Shown here one piece after another: positions 36,177-45,698 of a stretch of 64,000 bases of DNA (positions are counted from its first letter, which is position 1; each line of letters starts with the position of its first letter). A program made the translations under genes and the position numbers. The stretch lies in the NCBI GenBank assembly GCA_019359675.1, contig JAHHGX010000064.1, positions 1 through 64,000 of the forward strand, in the 5' to 3' direction. Under the pieces are notes generated by a model. The model was given only the letters and a program-made list of their open reading frames with translations, did no database searches and was not told the origin of the DNA. Source of the stretch: Calothrix sp. FI2-JRJ7. Lineage in GTDB: Bacteria; Cyanobacteriota; Cyanobacteriia; Cyanobacteriales; Nostocaceae.

Positions 36177-37403
36177 ATGGATTTACTAGAGTATCAGGTT
36201 AAAGAATGGTTCGGGCAGATTGGCATTCCAGTACTGCCATCGCAGCGAATAGACCATCCAACGGACTTAAAGAGGTTAAAAATACCTTATCCAATTGTTC
36301 TAAAGTCGCAAGTCAGTGGGGGAGCAAGGTTAAAAGTTGGTGGAGTTAGGTTTGTAGAGACAACAATTGATGCCATAGCAGCAGCCCAAAATATCTTTAA
36401 TTTACCAATAATGGGTGAACTACCAGAAGTGTTGCTAGCAGAAGCAAAATATGATGCTGAACAGGAATTATATTTAGCTGTTGTAATTGATACAGCCGTT
36501 TGTCGTCCAATTTTACTGGGTTGTCAAGAACCAGATATAGATTTGGACTCGTATGGAGATAAGATGCAACACGTCGTTGTCGAGCATGAATTTTCATCGT
36601 TTTATGCTCGACGGTTAGCGTTGAAAATGGGATTGCAGGGAAAGCGAATGCAAACTGTTAGCAGCGTTATTGAAAAAATGTACTATCTACTAATCGAGAA
36701 AGATTTAGATTTAGTTGAAATTAATCCGCTTGGTATAAATTCGCAAGGTGAAGCGATGGCGTTGAACGGTAGCATTAGTGTCAATGAACGTGCAATCTCG
36801 CGTCATCCTGACATTGCTCTAATGGCGACTAAAATGCATAATCGCTATAACGGCAATGGTAAAAATCAAGATTTTAAAGAATGGGAGGGATTGGAACTGC
36901 ACGGCAAAATCGGTATTATGGGTAATGGGGCCGGTTCGGTATTAACCACGATGGACTTAGTTACTTTAGCAGGTGGAAAACCCGGATTTTGTCTGAACTT
37001 GCGTCATGCATCTCCCCTTGATGCTTCTCCGACGACATTTAAAACTCGTTTAGAAAAAGCTTTGAGAGTAATGAGCGCTGACAAAAGTATTCAGGTAATT
37101 CTGATAAATCTTTTGGGCAGTATACCTCAAGCGATTGAAATTGCAGAAGTTATTACTGAATTTGTGCATCATTATAACAGCGAACATAAATCAAACGGTA
37201 TACGTAACGGTAACAAACACAAACGTGATAATAACTTCCCACGTTTAGTTGTGAGACTCGCTGGTTCAGACTTAGATGGCACCAAAAAAGAGCTAACAGC
37301 GTTAAAACACGAAAGCGATATATCTATAGTCATGACAGAAAGCTTAGATGAAGCAGCAAGTGAAGCAGTACGCCTTGCTCAACCGATTGTGTATAAAAAG
37401 TAA
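36177..37403 (+). CDS. SucC-like ATP-grasp acyl-CoA synthetase beta subunit
   Basis: Related to succinate-CoA ligase beta subunits. At 408 residues it is slightly longer than SucC (about 390). The start at ATG 36177 follows AAGG at 8 bases and gives the typical MDLLEYQVKEWFGQIGIPVLPSQ. ATP-grasp landmarks are IVLKSQVSGGARLKVGGVRF, LAEAKYDAEQELYLAVVID and DLVEINPLGINSQGEAMALNGSISVNERAISRHPD (metal-binding region near residues 180-213). The C-terminal ligase domain has KIGIMGNGAGSVLTTMDLVTLAGGKPGFCLNLRHAS. A basic, Asn-rich insert (HKSNGIRNGNKHKRDNN near 340-358) is unusual. It is paired with the alpha-like gene downstream. Confidence 0.85.
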   Translation: MDLLEYQVKEWFGQIGIPVLPSQRIDHPTDLKRLKIPYPIVLKSQVSGGARLKVGGVRFVETTIDAIAAAQNIFNLPIMGELPEVLLAEAKYDAEQELYLAVVIDTAVCRPILLGCQEPDIDLDSYGDKMQHVVVEHEFSSFYARRLALKMGLQGKRMQTVSSVIEKMYYLLIEKDLDLVEINPLGINSQGEAMALNGSISVNERAISRHPDIALMATKMHNRYNGNGKNQDFKEWEGLELHGKIGIMGNGAGSVLTTMDLVTLAGGKPGFCLNLRHASPLDASPTTFKTRLEKALRVMSADKSIQVILINLLGSIPQAIEIAEVITEFVHHYNSEHKSNGIRNGNKHKRDNNFPRLVVRLAGSDLDGTKKELTALKHESDISIVMTESLDEAASEAVRLAQPIVYKK

Positions 37404-37691
37404 TAACTTATCAGCCTGCACTAGAAGTTATATTATCCAGCAGATGTAACAGGAGGTATTGACGAAATCTAATTCAATTTTAAAACAAATCCGAAAAAAG
37501 TTTATGATTTATTTATAGGTTAATTGTCTTTATAGGCAATTTCTAGATATGAACAATATGATTCGGTAAAAGTGAGTGTTTAGTAAAAACTAAGCACAAA
37601 ATTGAATAACAATCAAATAAATCGGACACTTTATAAAGTGTCACATCTCAGTCATGGTTACATGCTGAGTGGAAAATTTACTACGTATTTT

Positions 37692-38582
37692 ATGAACTTA
37701 ACGCCTAATAGCAAAGTTATAATTCAAGGCTTTTGCGAATTCATATCGCCAATGCAAATCGCGCAAATGAAAGCGTATGGCACCAATTTAATTGCTGGGG
37801 TGAATCCTGGATGTGGTGGCAATACGTTACACGATTTGCCGATATTTGATTTGGTAGAAGAAGCTACAGAGCAATATGGAATAATAGACACAACGATTTT
37901 AAATGTATATCCTTACGAAGTTTTGGATGCAGCATTAGAAGCAATTACATCTGGTATTCGTCAAATCGTGATAATTTCACCTGGGGTTCCACCTTTGGAC
38001 ATGGTGCAGTTATTGCGTACAGCAGAAGCCACAGAAACTTTAGTTATTGGACCAAACAGTCCTGGTATTATCGTTCCAGGAAAAATATTACTAGGTACAC
38101 AGCCGAGTGAATTTTATACTCCAGGTTCAGTAGCGATATTGAGTCGAAGCACAACTCTGACTTATGAAATAGCGAGAGAATTAACGCAAGCAGGTATAGG
38201 TCAATCTATAAGTGTAAGCATTGGTAGTGATGCAATAGTTGGTTCGTCGTTTATGCAGTGGTTACAAATTCTTGACGAAGACGAAGCAACCGAAGCAATA
38301 GTGCTAGTTGGCCAACCTGGTGGAGGTAGTGAAGAAGCAGCAGCGCGTTATATTACAGAAATTATAGATACACCTGTAATAGGTTATATAGCAGGAAAAG
38401 AGGCGCCGCGTGGTAAACACTGGCGCCAAACAGGAACACTAGCTGCTGTAATTGGACGTGACTCCGACTTTGGCACAGCAAAAAATAAACTAGCAGCATT
38501 TACCGAAGCTGAAATTCCAATTGCCGAACGTCCATCTAAAATACCAGAGCTACTCAAAAAAGTTATAAAAAAGAGCCATTAA
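37692..38582 (+). CDS. SucD-like CoA-binding acyl-CoA synthetase alpha subunit
   Basis: A 296-residue protein beginning MNLTPNSKVIIQGFCEF, the normal SucD N-terminus. A TTG 90 bases upstream is in frame but adds an unrelated leader. CoA-binding and ligase landmarks are AYGTNLIAGVNPGCGGNTLHDLPIFDLVEEA, PGVPPLDMVQLLRTAEATETLVIGPNSPGIIVPG and SISVSIGSDAIVGSSFMQWLQILDEDEATEAIVLVGQPGGGSEEAAA. In place of the usual GHAGA with the phosphorylated His, it reads GKHWRQTGTLAAV, so the catalytic histidine motif is altered. With its partner it may be a divergent or regulatory CoA ligase. Confidence 0.82.
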   Translation: MNLTPNSKVIIQGFCEFISPMQIAQMKAYGTNLIAGVNPGCGGNTLHDLPIFDLVEEATEQYGIIDTTILNVYPYEVLDAALEAITSGIRQIVIISPGVPPLDMVQLLRTAEATETLVIGPNSPGIIVPGKILLGTQPSEFYTPGSVAILSRSTTLTYEIARELTQAGIGQSISVSIGSDAIVGSSFMQWLQILDEDEATEAIVLVGQPGGGSEEAAARYITEIIDTPVIGYIAGKEAPRGKHWRQTGTLAAVIGRDSDFGTAKNKLAAFTEAEIPIAERPSKIPELLKKVIKKSH

Positions 38583-38587
38583 TCCGT

Positions 38588-38610
38588 AGCACAGGCATCC
38601 TGCCTGTGCA
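38588..38610. terminator. GCACAGGCATCCTGCCTGTGC hairpin
   Basis: Inverted arms GCACAGGCA and TGCCTGTGC enclose three bases immediately after the SucD-like stop. Similar CACAGGC...GCCTGTG palindromes follow accD (near 46705) and the alpha/beta-hydrolase fragment (near 60538). It probably ends the rightward transcript. Confidence 0.55.
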
Positions 38611-38626
38611 GTTATTGAGAATTAGC

Positions 38627-38781
38627 GTTAGCAATGCTCCTAGTTGAGCGAGGAAAACCACAGCTTGAACAACTAAAGATATTGCGCTGGTAACTAAAAT
38701 TGGAAAGAGTTTTAGGCGCCCTTTTATTTCACGTGTGAATTGTGGATTCCATTCACCGATTTTTTCAAGAAATTGAAGCAT
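38627..38781 (-). pseudogene. Partial duplicate of the 5' end of the adjacent ABC permease gene
   Basis: The minus strand encodes MLQFLEKIGEWNPQFTREI then KGRLKLFPILVTSAISLVVQAVVFLAQLGA, matching the first 48 residues of the permease at 38857-40764 with only a few substitutions (IVQS to VVQA, KIF to KLF). Similarity stops after AQLG, where the true gene continues QIPGKDY. The leader CATATATTTATT is duplicated too. It lies directly downstream of the full gene. It is a fossil of a local duplication followed by deletion. Confidence 0.85.
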
Positions 38782-38804
38782 ATATTTATTTAACAAAAAA
38801 ATAT

Positions 38805-38832
38805 GTAGAGACATTACATGTAACGTCTCCAC
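38805..38832. repeat. GTAGAGACATTACATGTAACGTCTCCAC hairpin
   Basis: An imperfect palindrome of the GTAGAGAC family between the permease stop and the duplicated fragment. It may terminate the leftward ABC transporter transcript. Confidence 0.55.
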
Positions 38833-38856
38833 ACATGTAGCGTCAGGACAAGGGTT

Positions 38857-40764
38857 TTATTTTAACGCTTGGGTTGCAGATTCACCCGCTAGCTTAATTT
38901 GTTTAGCCAAACGAATATTTAAGAAGCCCAATACCATCACCTGAGTAAATAGTGCCATAAATACAATTGGTAAGCTTGCTTCTGCTAAACCTGCCCAAGG
39001 GTAACTTGAAAAAAGCCAGAGAGCAGAGTTTCTTGCAATTGTATTATTAAGTATTGATAATATTAACGCTGGTGCAAACAATAACGCGCTAGTAGTACCA
39101 AGTGCCCACAAATAACGTTTCGATGTTTTTAACAGTAGCATTCGCTGGGCAACAGTGGCGCCAATACCCCATAAAACAACCAATAAAACAATACCCAAGA
39201 TAGCTCTGAATCTGCCAATATCTTGAATTAACCAGTTTATTGCGTAGTTATTACGAACATTAAGTTGTTGGGAAATGATTATCCAAATGCTAATAGGAAT
39301 AGTTATTATTAGCGAGTGAAATGCCAACGTAAGTAGTGCAGGGCTTTTTTCACCAAAAATTAAATCTCTAAGCAGAGAATTATGCCACCAACCTTTACGG
39401 GTAGAAGTGCCTTTATAACGATAACGCGCCCAATCTTGAATTGTTTGGCGTTCGTGCGAGAGAATAAATGTCAAGCCAAAGATTAGCACAAAGTTGAATA
39501 GTGCAAATATTGGCAAGTTTTGTAAGATTTGAGTATTTATGTCATAGTAAGAAGGTTGTGGCTTACCACCGACATGTGGGTAGAAATTTTTGACGTTTTG
39601 TAGCGTAAATCCCCATGACAATACCTGTACAAAACTGACAAGGAAGTAACTTTGTAATTTACTAATTACTGGTGTGTTTGGGTTGCGGAAACGTCGTAGA
39701 AGTCCTTGCCAAATTCCATAAGTCCAAAGACCATAATTAGCTAAATGCATCCCGATGAAGCTTGCAACATTGGCGCCAATTGGAATATAGAAAAACTCTA
39801 GTTCTTTATATCTCTCCCAAGCTCTGTTATGACGAGGGTTAAAGAAATTAGGAAATAGATAGCTAGTTGCATCTATTGGGCTAAACATTCTAAACCAAGC
39901 GGCGCCATTATTTAGATAATTACTGTATTGAGCAGTTGAGAAAACAAGAGTCAAAAACATTAAAACTGCACCAGCGCCTAACCAAGGTTGAAAACCACCT
40001 AAAAATTGCGTGACTAAGCTAAACAGACACGCTGCACTATAAAAGAAAATACAACTGCCTACTAAAACAATGTAATAACTGAAAATATGACTGAAAGCAA
40101 TACCAGCAAGCTTTCCTGAAAAAATATGAAAAGGAATCGCAAGCGCTACAAACAAGTAAAGTAAAATTGGTACACCTAGTATTTTACCAGTTAAAACGCT
40201 AACCTCAGACTGCGGACTAAGGCGAATAAAATTGAGTGTACCTTTACGTTCTTCTTGTGCTAAATTATTAATTAGTAAATAAGTACTTGCAACTAGTAAC
40301 GTGAAAATGAAAATTATACTTAATGACTGAAATATATACCCCCAATGGTCGTGCCACCATTCAACCATATCAATTTGACCGCGCGGACATGGTTGTTTAT
40401 ACAAAATATCTTGTAGATGAGCGCGTGTATTTTTAACTTCTTGTAATTGTGTTCGGATATTTTCTAGTTTCTCAGCGTCAAAATATTGTTTGCTACTGTA
40501 ATGGAAAAAATCCTTTTGTAGCTTGCTAAGAACTTGACTCAGGTCAGAAATTTGCTCTTGATAAGACTTGCCAATACCGCAGTATTGTTCATTCATCCGA
40601 TAGTCTTTACCAGGGATTTGTCCGAGTTGAGCTAGGAAAACAACAGATTGAACGATTAAAGATATTGCACTGGTAACTAAAATTGGAAAGATTTTGAGGC
40701 GCCCTTTTATTTCCCTAGTAAATTGTGGATTCCATTCACCGATTTTCTCAAGAAATTGAAGCAT
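38857..40764 (-). CDS. ABC-2 type transporter permease
   Basis: A 635-residue membrane protein with about ten to twelve hydrophobic segments. The first lies near residues 27-48, followed by a periplasmic region (50-150) with Cys residues. The second region contains LINNLAQEERKGTLNFIRLSPQSEVSVLTGKILGVPILLY (described from residues 168-207), the coupling segment typical of ABC-2 exporters. It lies about 60 bases downstream of the ATPase gene in the same direction, so the two form one exporter. The substrate is unknown. A truncated copy of its 5' end lies just downstream. Confidence 0.88.
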   Translation of the reverse strand: MLQFLEKIGEWNPQFTREIKGRLKIFPILVTSAISLIVQSVVFLAQLGQIPGKDYRMNEQYCGIGKSYQEQISDLSQVLSKLQKDFFHYSSKQYFDAEKLENIRTQLQEVKNTRAHLQDILYKQPCPRGQIDMVEWWHDHWGYIFQSLSIIFIFTLLVASTYLLINNLAQEERKGTLNFIRLSPQSEVSVLTGKILGVPILLYLFVALAIPFHIFSGKLAGIAFSHIFSYYIVLVGSCIFFYSAACLFSLVTQFLGGFQPWLGAGAVLMFLTLVFSTAQYSNYLNNGAAWFRMFSPIDATSYLFPNFFNPRHNRAWERYKELEFFYIPIGANVASFIGMHLANYGLWTYGIWQGLLRRFRNPNTPVISKLQSYFLVSFVQVLSWGFTLQNVKNFYPHVGGKPQPSYYDINTQILQNLPIFALFNFVLIFGLTFILSHERQTIQDWARYRYKGTSTRKGWWHNSLLRDLIFGEKSPALLTLAFHSLIITIPISIWIIISQQLNVRNNYAINWLIQDIGRFRAILGIVLLVVLWGIGATVAQRMLLLKTSKRYLWALGTTSALLFAPALILSILNNTIARNSALWLFSSYPWAGLAEASLPIVFMALFTQVMVLGFLNIRLAKQIKLAGESATQALK

Positions 40765-40789
40765 ATATTTATTCCTAACTCCTAACTCC

Positions 40790-40816
40790 GTACAGACGCG
40801 ATTAATCGCGTTTCTA
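40790..40816. repeat. GTACAGACGCGATTAATCGCGTTTCTAC palindrome
   Basis: An imperfect inverted repeat between the ATPase and permease genes. It shares the ACGCGATTAATCGCGT core with the element at 60584-60614. It could attenuate permease expression relative to the ATPase. Confidence 0.55.
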
Positions 40817-40826
40817 CTCCTAACTT

Positions 40827-41777
40827 TTATGAAGCTTGTTTATGACCCATTTTCAAGAAAATTGTTTCTAAATCTTCTTGAGTACAATGAAAATTAGTTA
40901 GAGGAACCCTTGCATCAATTAAAGAACGCAGCAAATTGGCGCAGTCTTGTTGTTGACCAGAAAAATTTACCCGTACTTTGTCTTTAGTAGGCATAACTTC
41001 CCACTCATGTACAAATGGGTTATTTTTCAATTCCCCTAGTAACTCATCAATTTTTCCAAGAGTAGAAATTTCTATTTGCTGACGAGACAGACGTTTATAA
41101 AGTTCCGTAAGCGATGTGCTTTCTACCAAACAGCCCAACTCCATAATTCCTACAGATGTGCAAAGTTCAGCTAAATCACTAAGAACATGTGAAGAAATTA
41201 ATATAGTCATTCCAGCTTCTTGCAGTGCTTTAATAATTTCGCGGAACTGCAATCGTGCAATAGGGTCTAGTCCAGAAACAGGTTCATCAAGTAGCAACAC
41301 TATTGGTTCATGAATAATAGTGCGTGCTAAACTTAAGCGCTGTTTCATCCCACGTGACAACGTAGAAATTAAACTATTACGTTTATTTCCTAATTGAATC
41401 AGTTCTAGCACCTCGTGTAGTCGTTGGGTACGACGTGGTTCACGCAGTTTATATAATCTGGCGAAATATTCTAGATAATCCCAAACAGTAAGTTCATCGT
41501 ATAAAGGGTAATCATCGGGTAGATATCCTAAACGACGCTTAAGAGTTGGGTTACTTCTGTCACGTGTCAGTCGGTTCCCATCAATATAAATTTCGCCTTG
41601 TGTAGGTTCCTCAACTGCTGCCAACATTCTAATTAAGGTGGTTTTACCAGCACCGTTTGGGCCGATTAAACCATAGACTTCCCCGGCGCCTATTTCCAAT
41701 TCGACCTCGTTAACAGCAATGTGTCGGTCAAACTGCTTAGTTAAACCAATAGTATGTATTGATAATTCTGTCACCAT
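40827..41777 (-). CDS. ABC transporter ATP-binding protein
   Basis: The 316-residue ATPase partners the ABC-2 permease. Walker A is GPNGAGKTT (about residues 38-46), followed by the Q-loop region. The signature is LSRGMKQRLSLAR near 143-155, Walker B LLLDEPVSGLD near 161-171, and the switch His lies in ILISSHVLSDLAELC. A C-terminal extension (about 220-316) with strands is typical of drug- or lipid-type ABC-2 ATPases (DUF4162-like). It is the first gene of the leftward pair. Confidence 0.93.
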   Translation of the reverse strand: MVTELSIHTIGLTKQFDRHIAVNEVELEIGAGEVYGLIGPNGAGKTTLIRMLAAVEEPTQGEIYIDGNRLTRDRSNPTLKRRLGYLPDDYPLYDELTVWDYLEYFARLYKLREPRRTQRLHEVLELIQLGNKRNSLISTLSRGMKQRLSLARTIIHEPIVLLLDEPVSGLDPIARLQFREIIKALQEAGMTILISSHVLSDLAELCTSVGIMELGCLVESTSLTELYKRLSRQQIEISTLGKIDELLGELKNNPFVHEWEVMPTKDKVRVNFSGQQQDCANLLRSLIDARVPLTNFHCTQEDLETIFLKMGHKQAS

Positions 41778-42131
41778 AGCTATACCAGAAAGCCACGTAA
41801 GTAAATACTAACTTAGCTTCTATTTACAGGCTTTGTTACACCTGTTACGGAAAATGCAACGGTATTCATTGAAACTTTATATATGTATTATCAAAACAAT
41901 AAAGATTCATTTAAGCATTACATTCTGTAGTTAGTTTGATAATAATAGTGGGAACTATGGAACTGTAGGCTTTAAAAAATTCGTTTCAGTACCAAATATT
42001 TTATGCTTTTCGACATCTCTGGAATCAGGTTGCACGTGATTGGACAAACGGTTGCCCTAGCAATAGAGCATGGTAGGGAGTGGGGGCAACTGTTCGTAAA
42101 TGACCTGTCTTGGAAAGGTAATAAAACTAAA

Positions 42132-42575
42132 ATGGCTAAACACGCTATTAGCGAGTCAGCAGTTTATACCTTGCGAAACAATATTAATGAACAATATTGT
42201 GGTGATTTTTTTAACACAGCAGGAATACCATCAGAAATTGCAGCATTGCTGTACTCACATATTAAACTTACGTCAACACTCTTTACTATTTATGGAATTG
42301 ATACAATACGTGCAACCGCACATCCGCTTGTATTAGCAGCAGCTTCAGGTGTCAGCGTTACAGAACTGGCAAATCAACTAGAAACATCCGAGGCGCCGCA
42401 AGCTATACAAAAAGCCTTACAATCGGTATCAAGAAATCAATTTACAGAAATTAATAAATTATTGGGCGCCAAATTAATCGCCAAATTCAAAGAACAAGAG
42501 AGTGTAAATTACACAACACTAAGCGACTGTGGAGATTGCGTAAAAGCATTTATCACAGCATATCGAAGCGCATAA
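42132..42575 (+). CDS. Hypothetical helical protein, about 147 aa
   Basis: I use ATG 42132 (MAKHAISESAVYTLRNNINEQYCGDFF). The frame is open from an ATG at 42003, but the extra 43 residues look like untranslated leader. The body is helical: IPSEIAALLYSHIKLTSTLFTIYGIDTIRATAHPLVLAAASG, then SVTELANQLETSEAPQAIQKALQSVSRNQFTEINKLLGAKLI, ending DCGDCVKAFITAYRSA with a CxxC-like DCGDC. There is no signal peptide and the family is not recognised. The start is uncertain. Confidence 0.6.
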   Translation: MAKHAISESAVYTLRNNINEQYCGDFFNTAGIPSEIAALLYSHIKLTSTLFTIYGIDTIRATAHPLVLAAASGVSVTELANQLETSEAPQAIQKALQSVSRNQFTEINKLLGAKLIAKFKEQESVNYTTLSDCGDCVKAFITAYRSA

Positions 42576-42581
42576 ACCCGT

Positions 42582-42608
42582 AGGTTAGGCTTCTAGCCTG
42601 ACCTACTT
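42582..42608. repeat. GTAGGTTAGGCTTCTAGCCTGACCTAC hairpin
   Basis: Arms GTAGGT(T)AGGCT and AGCCT(G)ACCTAC pair with one mismatch right after the hypothetical gene. It is a likely terminator-like dispersed palindrome. The next 430 bases up to leuB hold only a possible 38-codon minus-strand frame at 42625-42741. Confidence 0.55.
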
Positions 42609-42624
42609 ATAATTTAAATTACCA

Positions 42625-42741
42625 CTATTGCTGGCACCGCTTCTCAATACGTGAGAAAATCTCATCAACCGTAGAATTCCCTAATATTTTATCTCTATCA
42701 CGTGTACAATCTTGACGTAACTTTTTTATTTCTGTAAGCAT
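42625..42741 (-). CDS. Possible very small protein (38 aa)
   Basis: The minus strand encodes MLTEIKKLRQDCTRDRDKIL then GNSTVDEIFSRIEKRCQQ, a charged helical peptide. It looks composition-wise like real protein, but no family is recognised and no clear SD is visible. It may be a remnant. Confidence 0.3.
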   Translation of the reverse strand: MLTEIKKLRQDCTRDRDKILGNSTVDEIFSRIEKRCQQ

Positions 42742-43045
42742 AATCAGAAGTTTACTCAGATTCCGCATAAAAAGTTTGTGGACATGCTGATATACAAAGG
42801 TGCCATCAATGGGATAAAAGTCTATACAAGAGAGGAATCCTACACTTCCAAGGCTTCGTTCCTTGACCTTGATAGTATTCCTGATTATGGGAATAAGCCT
42901 CTTAACTGGAAACCTTCGTGCTTGTGTAATAATACTGATTCAAATTGAGTAGATAGTTAGAGTAATAGAAATATATGTTTGACTATGCGAAAGGAAGCTA
43001 TGATATTAAATTTATTGGCACTATAAAAATATTTCCATAACCTTT

Positions 43046-44131
43046 ATGACACAGCAATTCCGCATAACCCTTCTACCAGGCGATGGCATCGGTCCCGAAA
43101 TCATGAACGTTGCTGTGGATGTACTCAAGGTTGTAGGAAAAAAGTTTGATATTGAGTTTCATTTTCAAGAAGTGCCTATTGGTGGCGCCGCTATTGACCT
43201 AACTGGGGAACCTTTACCACAAGAAAGTTTAGAAAAATGTCGTAATAGTGATGCAGTGTTACTTGCTGCAATCGGCGGTTATAAATGGGACTCATTACCA
43301 CCCTCGCAACGTCCTGAAGGAGGTTTGTTAGGACTGCGTGCGGGTTTAGAGTTATTTGCTAATTTGCGACCAGCAAAAATTATTCCTGAGTTAATTGATG
43401 CTTCGACGTTGAAAAAAGAAGTTGTCGAAGGTGTTGATATTATGGTGGTGCGCGAGTTGACGGGAGGTATTTACTTTGGCAAACCTAGAGGAGTTTTTAC
43501 CACAGAGACAGGTGAAAAGCGTGGTGTGAATACAATGGTTTATACAGAGTCGGAAATAAATCGTATTGGCAGAGTTGCTTTTGAAGCAGCACAGAAACGT
43601 AGTGGTAAATTATGTTCTGTAGATAAAGCTAATGTTTTGGATGTGTCACAGCTATGGCGCGAAAATATTACTAAACTCGCAGCAGAGTATCCTAATGTGG
43701 AACTAGAGCATCTTTATGTAGATAATGCCGCGATGCAACTTGTACGGGCGCCTAAACAGTTCGACACAATTGTAACGGGTAACTTGTTTGGTGATATCCT
43801 GTCGGATGCCGCAGCCATGTTGACAGGCAGTATAGGTATGCTACCATCTGCTAGTCTGGGTGCAACCGGACCAGGAGTGTTTGAGCCAGTTCATGGTTCT
43901 GCACCTGATATTGCAGGACAAGACAAAGCTAATCCTTTGGCACAGGTCTTAAGTGCTGCAATGATGTTACGATACGGCTTAAATCAACCCACAGCCGCTG
44001 ACCATATTGAAAAAAGTGTGTCGCTGATTTTACAGCGGGGGTTGCGTACAGGAGATATAATGTCTCCGGGTATGAAGCAATTAGGCTGTCGTGCAATAGG
44101 CGACGCATTAATTCAAGCCTTGGAAGAATAA
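43046..44131 (+). CDS. leuB: 3-isopropylmalate dehydrogenase
   Basis: Oxidatively decarboxylates 3-isopropylmalate in leucine synthesis, using NAD. The 361-residue length is normal. Landmarks are [13 protein letters not shown] at the N-terminus, [36 protein letters not shown], and the metal-binding [10 protein letters not shown] and [39 protein letters not shown]. The cofactor loop is [22 protein letters not shown]. It is a single gene and no leucine leader was seen. A GAAAATTTAGG hairpin follows. Confidence 0.96.
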   Translation: MTQQFRITLLPGDGIGPEIMNVAVDVLKVVGKKFDIEFHFQEVPIGGAAIDLTGEPLPQESLEKCRNSDAVLLAAIGGYKWDSLPPSQRPEGGLLGLRAGLELFANLRPAKIIPELIDASTLKKEVVEGVDIMVVRELTGGIYFGKPRGVFTTETGEKRGVNTMVYTESEINRIGRVAFEAAQKRSGKLCSVDKANVLDVSQLWRENITKLAAEYPNVELEHLYVDNAAMQLVRAPKQFDTIVTGNLFGDILSDAAAMLTGSIGMLPSASLGATGPGVFEPVHGSAPDIAGQDKANPLAQVLSAAMMLRYGLNQPTAADHIEKSVSLILQRGLRTGDIMSPGMKQLGCRAIGDALIQALEE

Positions 44132-44149
44132 TAGTTTGGTTCAATCTGT

Positions 44150-44182
44150 GAAAATTTAGGGAGTTTCGGCGCCTAAATTTTC
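44150..44182 (+). terminator. Hairpin after leuB
   Basis: GAAAATTTAGG at 44150-44160 pairs perfectly with CCTAAATTTTC at 44172-44182 across an 11-base loop. It lies 18 bases after the leuB stop. There is no long T-run, so termination strength is uncertain. Confidence 0.6.
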
Positions 44183-44227
44183 GGATAAACTAAAAGTAAA
44201 CCTAGACACAAATCATTAGTATAAGCA

Positions 44228-44488
44228 GTGTACGCTTTAAAACAAGAACCCGATAATTACACGAATAATAGAAACCAGCCAGCTTTGATTGACCCTGCCC
44301 TCATTAGAGCCGCTGGACAGATATATCATATATATTGCGAAGTTCATCCTGAAATTACAGGACATGCTTCGGGTGTAGCGATTAATCGTTCTAACCACCG
44401 AGGTAAAGTTATTTTTACGCAGCATCCGGTATTGTTACCAGATGAGTGCTTTGTACCTATAAGTCAAATTGAATCGTATATGTATTAG
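44228..44488 (+). CDS. Conserved hypothetical protein, 86 aa
   Basis: GTG start. A small protein with a central hydrophobic/aromatic helix DPALIRAAGQIYHIYCEVHPEI, then a polar segment and KVIFTQHPVLLPDECFVPISQIESYMY. The family is not recognised and there is no signal peptide. It lies between leuB and prepilin peptidase, in the same direction. Confidence 0.55.
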   Translation: MYALKQEPDNYTNNRNQPALIDPALIRAAGQIYHIYCEVHPEITGHASGVAINRSNHRGKVIFTQHPVLLPDECFVPISQIESYMY

Positions 44489-44599
44489 TCATTGTTCCAT
44501 GCGTTCTTTGAATTTGTGATTCAGTAAAGAAAAATAACAAGTGACAAATGAGACTTGTACAAAGTACAAATGACAAAGGACAAATGGCTTAAATGATAT

Positions 44600-45409
44600 A
44601 TGGATGTTTTGATGTTAGTCCCAGCAAGTCTTATTGTCTTCGCTTTGGGTGCATCGATTGGCAGTTTTATAAATGTAGTGGTCTACCGTCTCCCTGCTGG
44701 GTTATCGGTTGTTTATCCACCTTCACGGTGTCCACGTTGTTTGAATGAGTTAAAAGCTTATGACAATGTTCCTGTGTTGGGGTGGTTATGGTTGAAAGGG
44801 CGTTGTCGTTACTGTAAGAGTAAAATTTCGATGCGTTACCCTGTGGTTGAGACTATTACAGGGTTGTTGTATTTGTTGGTATTTTGGGTATTTCAATATT
44901 CGCCCCAAACTATAGGATATTGGATTTTTTGTAGTTGGTTACTCGCTTTATCGCTAATTGACTTCGATACAATGACTCTACCAAACCCACTAACTAAATC
45001 TGGTTTAGTGTTGGGGGTTGTGTTTCAAACGGTTTTGGGTTTTATGCAGTCTAATAGTTCTACTGGTATCAACCATCTAATAGGCGCCATATTTGGTGCA
45101 GTTGTAGGGATATGGCTTTTTGACGCTATTTCCTTTATTGGCTCGATAATTTTCCAAAAAGAGGCAATGGGTGCAGGAGATGCCAAACTTGCTGCGATGA
45201 TGGGCGCCTGGTTAGGGTGGAAACATTTATTACTAGCTGTTTTTATTAGCTGTATAGTTGGTGTAGTAGCTGGTGGAAGTGGTGTAGTACTTACGAGTAG
45301 AAAATGGGGAAAAAAAATGCCATTTGGTCCATGTCTTGCTTTGGGTTCGCTGATTACCCTGTTGGGAGGCGAGATGATTATATCAAGCTATTTACGATTA
45401 TTTCCCTAA
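44600..45409 (+). CDS. pilD: Prepilin peptidase (type IV leader peptidase/N-methyltransferase)
   Basis: Cleaves and N-methylates type IV prepilins in the membrane. The 269-residue protein has the N-terminal ASIGSFINVVVYRLP with the following zinc-type CPRC and CRYC pairs (methyltransferase domain, residues 48-75). It has about seven membrane helices, with catalytic Asp residues in LSLIDFDTMTLPNPLT and GAGDAKLAAMMGAWLG. All key residues are present. In cyanobacteria it serves motility, hormogonium pili and natural competence. Confidence 0.95.
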   Translation: MDVLMLVPASLIVFALGASIGSFINVVVYRLPAGLSVVYPPSRCPRCLNELKAYDNVPVLGWLWLKGRCRYCKSKISMRYPVVETITGLLYLLVFWVFQYSPQTIGYWIFCSWLLALSLIDFDTMTLPNPLTKSGLVLGVVFQTVLGFMQSNSSTGINHLIGAIFGAVVGIWLFDAISFIGSIIFQKEAMGAGDAKLAAMMGAWLGWKHLLLAVFISCIVGVVAGGSGVVLTSRKWGKKMPFGPCLALGSLITLLGGEMIISSYLRLFP

Positions 45410-45698
45410 CCACATTTTTCCTCACACCGCAACTGTCAATTTGATTACCTCAACTATTCTTTATATTTTGGTAATATTATTTTGTGGCTTAAATCCTCTT
45501 CAAGACAGGCGCCGTGCCAGCATTTACAAGATGCATACCAACGAATATTGGTAGTCTAGGGTGGTATTCGAGCAAAATACTTGAATTGGTATACATATTT
45601 TCGTTAAGCTGGCAACCAAAGATGCTGTTAAAATGTCAGTCTTGCTAACAAGATGACTTTTCATAACGACATACTACCTACGACGCATAAGAAAAAAA

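Noticed and set aside
42003-42131. 43-residue N-terminal extension of the hypothetical protein at 42132
   Set aside because: No SD at 42003, and the extension lacks the helical character of the rest; kept only as an alternative start.
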